This document shows positions 27,701 through 37,000 of a stretch of 64,000 nucleotides of DNA, piece after piece. The stretch lies in contig NC_015844.1 of assembly GCF_000973105.1 (NCBI RefSeq), positions 2,476,501 through 2,540,500 of the forward strand, read 5' to 3'. Under the pieces are notes generated by a model, which was not told where the DNA came from, did no database searches, and saw only the letters and a list, made by a program, of their open reading frames with translations. The position numbers were made by a program, and so were the translations under genes. Every line of letters starts with the position of its first letter. Position 1 is the stretch's first letter. Origin of the DNA: Zobellia galactanivorans. GTDB taxonomy: Bacteria; Bacteroidota; Bacteroidia; Flavobacteriales; Flavobacteriaceae.

Positions 27701-27877
27701 ATAAAGAGAATCTCTTCATTATTGGTCTATGTGTCAGGTCAGAATTTGGCCATGTTCACAAATTATAAAGGGTATAATCCGAACGTAAATGCATTGGGCT
27801 CTTCGAATGTCCGAATTGACTACAATGCATATCCGCTTGCAAGGATATATTCAATAGGAATTAATGTAAAATTTTAG
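24764..27877 (+). CDS. SusC/RagA-type TonB-dependent transporter
   Basis: The 1037-residue outer-membrane receptor imports a large ligand, usually an oligosaccharide, together with its SusD partner. It has a signal sequence (about 1-36), a carboxypeptidase-regulatory-like (CarboxypepD_reg) domain (about 62-140, [21 protein letters not shown]), a TonB box region, the plug ([20 protein letters not shown] and [31 protein letters not shown]) and a C-terminal beta-barrel. The gene is more AT-rich than the surrounding housekeeping genes. It is followed after 3 bp by susD, with no regulator or enzyme beside it, so the substrate cannot be inferred. Confidence 0.95.
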   Translation: [1037 protein letters not shown]

Positions 27878-27880
27878 AAA

Positions 27881-29335
27881 ATGAAAATAATAAAAACATA
27901 TTATACGCTCCTTCCAATACTAGTTCTGTTTCTTGCTTTTACAGCTTGTGATGACGCATTGGATGAAAAAACTTTTACAACATTGAGTCCAGATGATTTT
28001 TTGACCAATGGCGAAGATGTAGAGGTTCTTCTTAATTCTGTTTACGGGGAACTAAGGTATAGTGACATAACACGTGATGCCATTACCATCAATGAAGTAA
28101 ATACGGACATTCACATAGAACGCAATGGAGGTATTTTTGCCGCTAATGAACTTATGGAGGAGTTTATTTGGACTTCCTCACATAGTTATTTACAAAGCTC
28201 ATGGGAGAGACGGTATAGAACCATATTTAATGCTAATGTTGTGTTGGATAACGTTCCTGCCGTTGATATGGATGAATCAAGAAAGGAAGAGGTTTTGGCG
28301 GAAGCTAGATTTTTAAGGGCATTTTCTTATTACTTGTTATTTGACCTTTTTGGTCCCGTTCCATTGATTACATCTAGTGAAACTGCGGTGACGGACCGTC
28401 CTGCCCGCGCCTCTGAGGAGGAAATGATTGCTTTCATAGAGAGCGAGTTGGTGTATGTAAGTAGTGTTCTTCCTGTAACCCCGCCCAGGGATGAGTATGG
28501 GAGGCCGACAAAAGGGGCTGCCCTAGGGATTTTGGCAAAGTTTTATATGATGAACAAAAAATGGCAAGAGGCTGCGGATACTTCATTGGAGGTTATGGAT
28601 CTTGGGGTGTACGACCTTTTTGTTGATGGTAATAGAACCGAATTGTTCAGTCCTGAACATCAACGTGACAATGAGTTTATTTTTGTCTCTGTCATGTCCG
28701 ATACCCCAAATGATAATACGGGCAACGGCTGGTTGAGTCATGTGGTTCCAAGAGGGTATCAATGGCAATATCCACCTAGGGCTATATTTGCTGCGGAATT
28801 TAAAATTAGATCGGAATTTCTTGAGCTTTTTGAAGCTGAAGACGAACGGTTGGATGCGTTTTTATTCGAATTTGTAAACGAAGAGGGTGAAACTATCATA
28901 CTTGGAGAGGATGATGCAAGAAGTTTGAAGTTCCCGGAATACCCGAACCAAGATATAAGTAGGGCCTCAGATGATTTTCCGTTCCTAAGGTATGCAGATA
29001 TCCTTTTGTCAAGAGCGGAAGCCCTAAACGAGCTTAATGGATTGAACCAAGCCTCTGTTGATCTCTTGAACATGGTAAGGGAAGCTGCCGGGGTTGGTAC
29101 ATTTGTGATTGGTGATTTTGCGAGTGAAGAAGACTTTAGCGACTTTATATTAGACGAAAGGGGAAGGGAATTTCACACAGAGGGCCTAAGGCGACAAGAT
29201 TTAATTAGGCACGATAAATTTATTGAGTCGGCTATAGAAAGAGGCAAGTCTGCCGATGATTTTCGTGTTCGGTTTCCGATTCCGCAAACTGAAATTGAAC
29301 GTAACCCAAGCCTAACCCAAAATGATGGGTATTAA
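27881..29335 (+). CDS. SusD/RagB-type nutrient-binding lipoprotein
   Basis: The 484-residue partner of the SusC protein 3 bp upstream. Lipobox FTAC with Cys23 gives an outer-membrane lipoprotein. The SusD fold is supported by the N-terminal helix pair and by LLSRAEALNELNG, RDERGREFHTEGLRRQDLIR and the terminal FPIPQTEIERNPSLTQNDGY, the usual end of the family. It acts as the lid over SusC that captures ligand at the cell surface. Confidence 0.95.
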   Translation: MKIIKTYYTLLPILVLFLAFTACDDALDEKTFTTLSPDDFLTNGEDVEVLLNSVYGELRYSDITRDAITINEVNTDIHIERNGGIFAANELMEEFIWTSSHSYLQSSWERRYRTIFNANVVLDNVPAVDMDESRKEEVLAEARFLRAFSYYLLFDLFGPVPLITSSETAVTDRPARASEEEMIAFIESELVYVSSVLPVTPPRDEYGRPTKGAALGILAKFYMMNKKWQEAADTSLEVMDLGVYDLFVDGNRTELFSPEHQRDNEFIFVSVMSDTPNDNTGNGWLSHVVPRGYQWQYPPRAIFAAEFKIRSEFLELFEAEDERLDAFLFEFVNEEGETIILGEDDARSLKFPEYPNQDISRASDDFPFLRYADILLSRAEALNELNGLNQASVDLLNMVREAAGVGTFVIGDFASEEDFSDFILDERGREFHTEGLRRQDLIRHDKFIESAIERGKSADDFRVRFPIPQTEIERNPSLTQNDGY

Positions 29336-29353
29336 GCTTTATACAGACTTAAA

Positions 29354-29384
29354 AAAAGCCGAGACTATAATCTCGGCTTTTTTT
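29354..29384. terminator. Bidirectional terminator between susD and the NagX-like gene; copy 2 of the 31-bp direct repeat
   Basis: The same 31 bases as 24144-24174. T-tracts lie on both sides, so it can terminate the plus-strand SusC/SusD unit and the minus-strand NagX unit. Confidence 0.88.
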
Positions 29385-29415
29385 GTATTCGGGTATGGGT
29401 TTTGAATAACCTATC

Positions 29416-30519
29416 CTATACCTTAATGTAGATTTTTTTTCTGTCCAACCAAAGGCCGATACTCCAGCAGAAGAGCATAAAGACCAGGGCAAAGGCAAAA
29501 GAGCCAAAATAAGGTCCTATCCAGCTAAAGCCTTTTTCATAGCAATATTGGTAGAGGGTCTGTTCTCCGTCTACGCGGATAAAGTTCATGCCTATGGCCA
29601 GGTACTCCGAGAGTAGATAGATGAAAAGCGGGTTTTTACCGAATATTTCAAAGAAATTATAGTTAATCGGTCGCTTTAGGAATTCAATGGTATAGATCAA
29701 TACGGACAATACCACGATATCAAGACCTACGGTAAGCACCACGAAGGAGCTGGTCCATAATTTTTTGTTTACGGGAAAAGTAAGGTCCCATAAATAGGCC
29801 ACTACCAGTAAACCCGCTCCTACAAGAAGCATTTTGGCCAGTTTTTCGTAATCGATGCCCTTGTCAATAATATACTTTCCTACCAGATAGCCGCCAAGAA
29901 CGTTGCATATGGAGGGCAAGGTGCTCAAAAGCCCTTCAGGGTCAAACGGAATACCATTGCCCATATAGAGGTGGCTGTCGCCCAAAAGCATTCGGTCTAT
30001 GGTTCTAACAAAGTTTCCTTCCAAGGTGTAATCGCCAAAGGCGCTTAATAGTCCCCAATAGCCCAATAGAATCACGGCCGAGGCTATAATCAATTGCCTA
30101 TTGGTTAGAAAATAGATCATAATGGCGCCAATGAAATAACATAGGGCAATGCGTTGTAGTACGCCTAGAATCCTTGTTTCGCTAAAAGGAACGGCCGCAA
30201 GATCTCCAGTTTCCGTCCAAGAGAAAAAGGGAATCCAATACATGGTATATCCTAATAGAAATATAATCAAGGTACGCTTGGCTATTTTCTTGAAAATGTC
30301 GGAAAGCGGTTTGTCGGCCCATTTCGTTTTGACGAAAGCAAAGGCGTTGCCAACGGCGAACAAAAACGAAGGAAATACCAAATCGGTAGGGGTGAAGCCG
30401 TGCCATTTGGCGTGTAATAGTGGTGAAAAGGTCATGTCCCAGTCTCCAGGCGTATTGACAATAATCATCAGGCAAATGGTCAATCCGCGGAAAACGTCGA
30501 GCGCTTTGAATCTTTTCAT
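29416..30519 (-). CDS. NagX-like membrane acetyltransferase (heparan-alpha-glucosaminide N-acetyltransferase family, DUF5009)
   Basis: The 367-residue protein has about ten hydrophobic segments and begins with RFKALDVFRGLTICLMIIVNTPG, the family signature, followed by LLHAKWHGFTPTDLVFPSFLF with the conserved His believed to carry the acetyl group. The family transfers acetyl from cytosolic acetyl-CoA to glucosamine or other sugars at the outer face of the membrane. It lies 13 bp downstream of the alkaline phosphatase fusion gene on the same strand, so the two are probably one operon. The real substrate is unknown. Confidence 0.85.
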   Translation of the reverse strand: MKRFKALDVFRGLTICLMIIVNTPGDWDMTFSPLLHAKWHGFTPTDLVFPSFLFAVGNAFAFVKTKWADKPLSDIFKKIAKRTLIIFLLGYTMYWIPFFSWTETGDLAAVPFSETRILGVLQRIALCYFIGAIMIYFLTNRQLIIASAVILLGYWGLLSAFGDYTLEGNFVRTIDRMLLGDSHLYMGNGIPFDPEGLLSTLPSICNVLGGYLVGKYIIDKGIDYEKLAKMLLVGAGLLVVAYLWDLTFPVNKKLWTSSFVVLTVGLDIVVLSVLIYTIEFLKRPINYNFFEIFGKNPLFIYLLSEYLAIGMNFIRVDGEQTLYQYCYEKGFSWIGPYFGSFAFALVFMLFCWSIGLWLDRKKIYIKV

Positions 30520-30532
30520 GGTCGGTTATATT

Positions 30533-32341
30533 TTATTTGGACTCTAAGTTAAGTGCTCTTGTGATCTTTTCAAACATATCACTGTTTTCATAGATGCCTT
30601 GAAATGATTGCGAGCTTGGGCCATAAGCAAAAATAGGAACCATAGTGGCCGTGTGGTCGAAGGTAGTAAAAGTTCCTTCAATTATTCCTTTTTTGAGGTC
30701 GCCTTGTGGTATGCTAAAACCGGAGGTTTCGTGATCGGCGGTAATGACTACCAAAGTATTTCCCGATGTATCGGCAAATTTTATCGCTTCGGTGATGGCC
30801 CGGTCAAAGTCAATTCCTTCGGTAACGATACCTCCCACATTGTTGTAGTGCCCGTTACTGTCTATTTGGGCGGCCTCAACCATTAAAAAAAAGGGTTTGT
30901 CCTTAGAATTCAAAAATTCAATGCCATTTTTGGTGGCTACGGCTAGCGCATTGCCACGACCCTCCAAAACTCCGGGCACTCCTTTTTTAGAAAGAAAATA
31001 GCCAAGCTTGTCGGCCTTATGTTGACCGATTTTATCGATACGGTCTACAATGGTAAAATCGGTGTTTTTCCAATCGAAGGTGAAATTTTCTTCCCCTCCG
31101 CCAATAAAAAGGGAAAGTTTGCTCTTAAGGATGTCTTGGGCGATTTCTTTGGTGTCCGATCGGTCTTTTTGGTGGGCGAAGAAGGAAGCGGGAGTCGCAC
31201 CGGTAACCTTGTCCGTGGTAATGATACCCGAAACGTAACCGTGTTTTGCGAGAAATTCGGGCATGTTCTCAATAGGCTTCCTCGAAGGGTCTAGGCCGAT
31301 AGCGCGATTATAGGTTTTTGTACCCGTGGCCAGTGCGGTACCTGCCGCGGCCGAGTCCGTGGTGAAATCATCGGAAGATTGTGTCTTTAAAAAGCCGATG
31401 CTCTTTAGTTGCGAAAGGGTAAGCTCACCGCCATTGGCCAAAACGGCCGATGAAATTTGGTTTAGGCCGTTTCCGTCGCCGATCAGTAGTATCACGTTTT
31501 GTATGGGCACCTCTTTTTGGTCCGTAGCGTAGGTAGGGCGGTATACTTTTGAGTTTATGGTGTTGGTGTAGGTGCGTTTTTCCAGCGTATTGAGGTAGGC
31601 CGATGTCTCGTGGGGCATATCGGTATTTATGATGTCTACGCCCAAATCGGAAAAGGCTTTCCATGCGGTGTTTGAATCCGGTGTTCCCCAAAATCGGAAG
31701 GGCTTATTGAGATTGTGGGCTTTTGTAATGGCTTCCGATACGGTTTGGTAATCTTCTTGGGTAAGCCTGCCCTTTCCGTTCCATTCCGAATAGTTTTTAA
31801 AATTGACACTGATAAAAGCGACCTTTTTCCAATCATCGGAATCAAGGTCGCTCTCTAGCTTCTGATAATCGAAATAAATGAATTCGGGATAGGAACTATA
31901 GGTTTCGGGGTCGGGCCTTTGCCCAGAAATAACAATCTTTATGTCGGGCCGTGAGGTGATTTCGGGGTATTTTTTGAGTGCGACCAATATTTTCTTTAAG
32001 GTAGGAAGGGCTTTCGATTTGACATCGAGCATCAGCATAAGGCCGGAAGCGTCACCAATGTTGTTTTTGATGGCATACTTTATAGGGTCTAAATAAAGCA
32101 TTTGTAATGTATTGCCCTCAATGATTTCCGATTCGGTGTGGGCAATGTTCAATTTACCGTTCTTTAAAACGACATCGGCCTCAATAATATCGAGACCATT
32201 GGCGTAAGCCTTCCAAAAGGGGACGTTTTGAAGGTAATCGTTGTGGGAGTGGATCAGGGTTTTTCGATTTTCTTGGGCAGTGAGCAGCGTAATGCAGAAA
32301 AGAGCGAATACGAAGGAATACTTTGTTTTGAATCTATACAT
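30533..32341 (-). CDS. Secreted fusion of a PI-PLC/glycerophosphodiesterase-like domain with alkaline phosphatase
   Basis: The 602-residue protein has a signal peptide (about 1-22) and two domains. The N-terminal half (about 27-255) is a TIM-barrel phosphodiesterase-like domain (RKTLIHSHNDYLQNVPFW, then ANGLDIIEADVVLKNGKLNIAHTES). The C-terminal half (about 280-600) is an alkaline phosphatase with the Ser nucleophile in FTTDSAAAGTALATGTKT, metal-binding blocks LIGDGNGLNQI, VEAAQIDSNGHYNN, VITADHETSGFS and FDHTATMVPIFAYGP. A two-step release of phosphate from a phosphodiester is plausible but is inference. A terminator lies between this gene and the upstream susD. Confidence 0.85.
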   Translation of the reverse strand: MYRFKTKYSFVFALFCITLLTAQENRKTLIHSHNDYLQNVPFWKAYANGLDIIEADVVLKNGKLNIAHTESEIIEGNTLQMLYLDPIKYAIKNNIGDASGLMLMLDVKSKALPTLKKILVALKKYPEITSRPDIKIVISGQRPDPETYSSYPEFIYFDYQKLESDLDSDDWKKVAFISVNFKNYSEWNGKGRLTQEDYQTVSEAITKAHNLNKPFRFWGTPDSNTAWKAFSDLGVDIINTDMPHETSAYLNTLEKRTYTNTINSKVYRPTYATDQKEVPIQNVILLIGDGNGLNQISSAVLANGGELTLSQLKSIGFLKTQSSDDFTTDSAAAGTALATGTKTYNRAIGLDPSRKPIENMPEFLAKHGYVSGIITTDKVTGATPASFFAHQKDRSDTKEIAQDILKSKLSLFIGGGEENFTFDWKNTDFTIVDRIDKIGQHKADKLGYFLSKKGVPGVLEGRGNALAVATKNGIEFLNSKDKPFFLMVEAAQIDSNGHYNNVGGIVTEGIDFDRAITEAIKFADTSGNTLVVITADHETSGFSIPQGDLKKGIIEGTFTTFDHTATMVPIFAYGPSSQSFQGIYENSDMFEKITRALNLESK

Positions 32342-32356
32342 GCTTTAAAATTATAA

Positions 32357-32385
32357 AAAGGGTGCCCCTTAAGGAAGCACCCTTT
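32357..32385 (-). terminator. Terminator of the minus-strand SusC/SusD unit
   Basis: A 9-bp perfect stem (AAAGGGTGC/GCACCCTTT) with an 11-nt loop lies 36 bp downstream of the susD stop. On the minus strand it is followed by TTTTTATAATTTT-like T-rich sequence. It separates SusC/SusD from the phosphatase fusion gene, which starts 16 bp further. Confidence 0.75.
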
Positions 32386-32420
32386 CGTAAAAAACTAAAC
32401 TAACGAACTGATTTTTGTGA

Positions 32421-34010
32421 TTACCATCCTTTGTTCTGTTGAATTCCAGATGATTCTATTACTGTATTGGGTATGGGCCAAACATTCATGTAGGAGGCGT
32501 CAAAATTTCGTGCAGGCCATACAATTTCAGAACTGTAGGGCGAATCGGGATCGGAACGATCGGTGTAGATACGGCCATAAATAGGCTCGGCATACGTATC
32601 GGCAGCATCGCCCCAACGAATAAGGTCAAAATGTCGGTTGGCGAACTCGCCGGCAAGCTCTACCCTTCTTTCATGTTTTAAATCGCTCATGGTCGCATTG
32701 GTAATGGGGGCAAGACCGGCCCTTTCCCGTACCATATTCAATGGGGCATCTCCATTTTTGCCGTCCATAATGAGGGCTTCGGCTTTCATAAGTAAGACTT
32801 CCGCGTAGCGCATTAAAGGCACATTGTAAACGGTAGAAGGATCGTCGCCATTGCTGTTCAGGTACGTGCCGATAGGGTTTTCAAATTGAAACTCGTACAT
32901 GTATTTGTTGAACTGAAAACCTGATAGGGAGTTTTCCGATTGATATCTTCTGGTTTCGCCGAAAAAGGTAAATTCATCACCGAAATTCAATATGGTTACC
33001 GCCTTTCTGGCATCGTCGTCTTCAAATTCGTTGTAAAGGCCTTCGGAAGGCGTATAATAGCCCCAACCGTTATATTTGCCCCATCCCTTGTTCTCCAACA
33101 TAACACCGGTTAAGATGCTGCCTTTGTCGACTCCTGAGTTAACGGACCAAATGTACTCACTGGTCCAGTTGTTCAAATGGCTGTGCAATTCACGGTAATC
33201 TTTTGAAGGATTGCCCGTGTTGATCAATGCCCTGCCCGAACCACTATTGGTAACGGCATCGGCGTACTTTACTACCTCGGCATATCTAGAGGCGTCGTGT
33301 TGTGCCCAGTATAGATTGGTTTTTGCCATATAGGCGTAAGCGGCGTCCTTATGTGGGCGACCATAGTTATCGGAAGAATATTCGGTGAATAGCGGTAATA
33401 ATTCCGCGGCTTTCATAAGGTCGGCCTCTATTTGCTTGTAGTTTTCGACCACGCTGGCCGGTCTTGAGTAACTACCGGCCTCATCGTTCATGTTCTCTTC
33501 CGTAATAATGGGTACGCCCCCATTTTCGCCATTATCTCCATAGGTATGGGCCACCCAGAAGTAACTGAAGGCCCGCATAAAGTAGGCTTCTCCCAAATAT
33601 TGGTTTTTTAGGCTTTCGCTTATTTCCATATTGGGGACGTTCAAAATAACATCATTGGCCCTACGGATTACCTGATAACTTTTAGGGTAGCAAGTTGAGG
33701 TATACCCGCCTTCGCCGCCGGTGATATTGAAATCTTTGATATTGTCGGCAGAGGCTTTGATTCGACCGGTAATCATATCATCAGAGGCATTGATGTACCA
33801 AAAGAAGCCCCTAGAGAACATCTCTTGGTCCGTCATGTACTGATACATACTGTTCACCGCCTCTGATGCATCTTGTTCAGATGCCCAAAAATTGGCGTAT
33901 GACGTGCTTCCTAGGGGAGTGACCTCCGTAAAATCGTCAGAGCAACTAATCAGGTTAAGGCCGGCAAAGCCCAGTACCAAGCTCATGGTTTTTATGCTAT
34001 TGAATTTCAT
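32421..34010 (-). CDS. SusD/RagB-type nutrient-binding lipoprotein (second pair)
   Basis: The 529-residue lipoprotein (lipobox LISC, Cys23) has the SusD architecture: an N-terminal TPR-like helical region (FWASEQDASEAVNSMYQYM), the RAFSYFWVAHTYGD block, LLMKAEALIMDGKNGDAPLNMVRERAG and HFDLIRWGD, ending WPIPNTVIESSGIQQNKGW, the usual SusD end. It is 21 bp downstream of the SusC gene and is the second half of the pair. Confidence 0.95.
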   Translation of the reverse strand: MKFNSIKTMSLVLGFAGLNLISCSDDFTEVTPLGSTSYANFWASEQDASEAVNSMYQYMTDQEMFSRGFFWYINASDDMITGRIKASADNIKDFNITGGEGGYTSTCYPKSYQVIRRANDVILNVPNMEISESLKNQYLGEAYFMRAFSYFWVAHTYGDNGENGGVPIITEENMNDEAGSYSRPASVVENYKQIEADLMKAAELLPLFTEYSSDNYGRPHKDAAYAYMAKTNLYWAQHDASRYAEVVKYADAVTNSGSGRALINTGNPSKDYRELHSHLNNWTSEYIWSVNSGVDKGSILTGVMLENKGWGKYNGWGYYTPSEGLYNEFEDDDARKAVTILNFGDEFTFFGETRRYQSENSLSGFQFNKYMYEFQFENPIGTYLNSNGDDPSTVYNVPLMRYAEVLLMKAEALIMDGKNGDAPLNMVRERAGLAPITNATMSDLKHERRVELAGEFANRHFDLIRWGDAADTYAEPIYGRIYTDRSDPDSPYSSEIVWPARNFDASYMNVWPIPNTVIESSGIQQNKGW

Positions 34011-34031
34011 TTTTTTTTGTATTTTTTTAGG

Positions 34032-37000
34032 TTAGAGCGATAATGATAGACCAGCGGTAATGGTTCTTGACAATGGGTATCGTGCGATATCCAATCCTTT
34101 GCCACCAACTTCGGGGTCCATGCCCGTATAATCTGTAATGGTAAATAGGTTTTCTGCGGAGATGTAAAAACGCAATGACGAGCCGGGCAATACGGTATTC
34201 ATAATCCGGTCGTTTATGGTATACCCAAGGGTTACGTTCTTCATTCTCAAGTATGAGGCATCTTCAAGATACCAGCTCGATGCCAGACCAAAGTTTTGGT
34301 TGTCGTCTTTGGTCGATAGCCTTGGTGTAGTGGCCCCTGTGTTGGAAGGAGACCATGCGTCAAGTACCCTGTTATCTAGGTTATATCCGGTAAGCGAAGC
34401 GTTATAGGTAGAAAACTTGTATCCGTTAAATACTTCAACACCTGAAACCCCTTGAAACAACATGCCTAAATCAAAATTTTTGTAATTCAGGTTCAGACCG
34501 AAGTTATAGGTAAAATCGGGTTGGTAACTGTCGTAAAAGACCTTGTCGTTATCATCTATTTTTCCATCATTGTTGCTATCGGCAAATTTAAAATCGCCAG
34601 GCTGGGCGTTGGGCTGTATTAGATTGCCGTCTTTTACATAGGCATCAATTTCCGCCTGATTTTGGAATATGCCCAATTGAGGCACAACATGAACCGAGTA
34701 TAAGGCCCGTCCGACCTCTGAACGGAAGGGTCTAAGTACCCCTCTGACATTGTCGCTGTGGGCAATGAAGTCGATTCCACTTTTGTTATATCCGTCTAGG
34801 TTTACTAGCTCGTTCTCAAGTACGCTGGTATTGGCATTGAGGGTGAAATCGAGCTCACCTATTTGCTTGGAATAACTTGCCGAAATTTCAAAACCATTGT
34901 TCTTTACCTCTCCACCGTTTACATCGGCAGCCGATGTACCTTGGTGTAGATCTTCAAGACCGGGAAGGATCATTCCCTTGGTCGATTTTTCGAAGTAATC
35001 GAAAGTAAGGCTTAGACTATTGTTGAAAAGGGCCGCGTCAATACCAAAGTTGACTGATTCCGACACCTCCCAGTTCAGGTTCGGGTTCGATTGCTTTCCA
35101 ACGTATGCGCCCTTGTCGTCATGTGAGGCGTCTTCGCCAATAGTAACTACCGTGGTGTTCAATGGAACGTCAAAAGAATAATAACCTACGGAGTTGATAT
35201 TTCCTATCTGTCCCCAAGAAGCTCTAAATTTCAGGTCATTGATGGCCTCGACATTGAAGAATGATTCGTCTGACAATCTCCAGCCCACGGTGGCCGATGG
35301 AAAGTTATCCGCTTGATTGTTTACCGCTAAGCGTGAGGTCATATCCCTTCTGATACTCCCTGAGATAAAGTAGCGATTCTTGTAATTGTACATAACCCTA
35401 CCAATGGCCGATGTCAAGGCATCTTCATAAACTGAGGTGCCGGGGTTTCTGATGACGGATGCATTCGATAGATATTGGTTGAACGCATCTTCGTTGCTAA
35501 AACCTTCCCCTCGGTTAGATAGGCTCTCAAAGTCCGTATGCTGGGAAGAATAGATAGCGGTAAGGTCTAGGTTGTGGTCGCCAAATGATCTTTTATAGCT
35601 CAATTGGTTGTCCCAGACCCAGCGGTTCGTGGTTGAGGTCGTCTGATCTAGGTAGTTGTTCGGGTTTGAACGCCCCAGTTCAGGTACTTTGGGCTGAAAC
35701 CTTTTGTACTGCGAATGGGTATAACTGTATGAATAATTGGTTTTAAACGATAGGCCGTTCAAGATTTTATATTCTAAAAATACATTGGCGTTCAAAAAGT
35801 TTGTAGGCGCATTGGTCGTAGGTCTTAGCAAGAGGGCCAAAGGGTTGTACACATCACCATAGGCTCCTGCGAACTGTGATAGGTTTTCAGGGGCTACCCC
35901 GGCAAAACTGCCGTCGTCGTAACGGGTAGGGGAGGCTGAAGGCATGTAAACCGCATTAATGATGGTGCCGGAATAGGGGTTGTCGGTATTCGTTCCTACG
36001 GCCTCGGTTTTTGAAAAATAAACGTTTTCGCCAATTTTGATTTTGTCGGAAAGGTCAAAATCGGATTTCACCCTAAAATTATAGCGCTCAGAACTTGTTC
36101 CTTCCAAAAGGCCCTCTCTTTTGGTGTATCCGAAGGAGGTAAGATAGTTCATGCTTTCACCTGCACCGCTTATGTTTATATTGGCATTGTTCATGCCTGC
36201 GGGCCTGAAAATCGCATCTACCCAGTTGGTACGGTTTACTTGTCCGTAGGGGTTTTGCTCGAGGTCGTGGGCAGATTGTCTTGGGGTTCCGGCATTATCC
36301 GCAGCGGTATTGTATGTGTTGGCTTGCTGTTGTGCCGTAAGCGGGGTTGGTAGGTTGGTGGCTTCTTGGATACCACCATAGTAGTCTACGGTAATACGGG
36401 GTTTGCCCATCTCTCCTTTTTTGGTTTGGATTACGATGACCCCCGATGCTGCTTGTGCTCCATAAATAGCTGCTGATGCCGCATCCTTAAGAACAGAAAT
36501 GGAGGCAATATCGTTAGGGTTGATGGCAGGGCCATAATAAGGAACACCATCTACTACGGTAAGCGGACTTTCATTAGCGAAAGTTCCTAGACCGCGAATA
36601 ACGACGTTGCCGCTAGAGGTAGGGTCACCACCTTGGTTTAGTACGGTTACACCGGCAACATTACCTTGTAAGAACTCCGTAGCGTTCGTAACGGGTCTTG
36701 ACGCAATACTCTCTACATTGCTTACCGTTGCAATAGCTGTTGTTAAATCACCTTTTCTTGAGGAGCCGTAGCCGATAAGGACTACTTCATCCAAGAAGCT
36801 GGCTTCTTCATTCATCGATACATTCAGGACCTGGTCTCCTGAAAAGTTTACTTCTTTAGTGGCAAAACCCAGGGAAGAGAACACTAGGGTTCCACTTTCT
36901 TCGGAGAGGCTTAGCGTAAAGTTACCGTCAAAATCTGTTGAGGTACCGGTTTGGGTTTCCCCTTTCAGTACAATCGATACCGAAGGAACCGGCATTCCAT

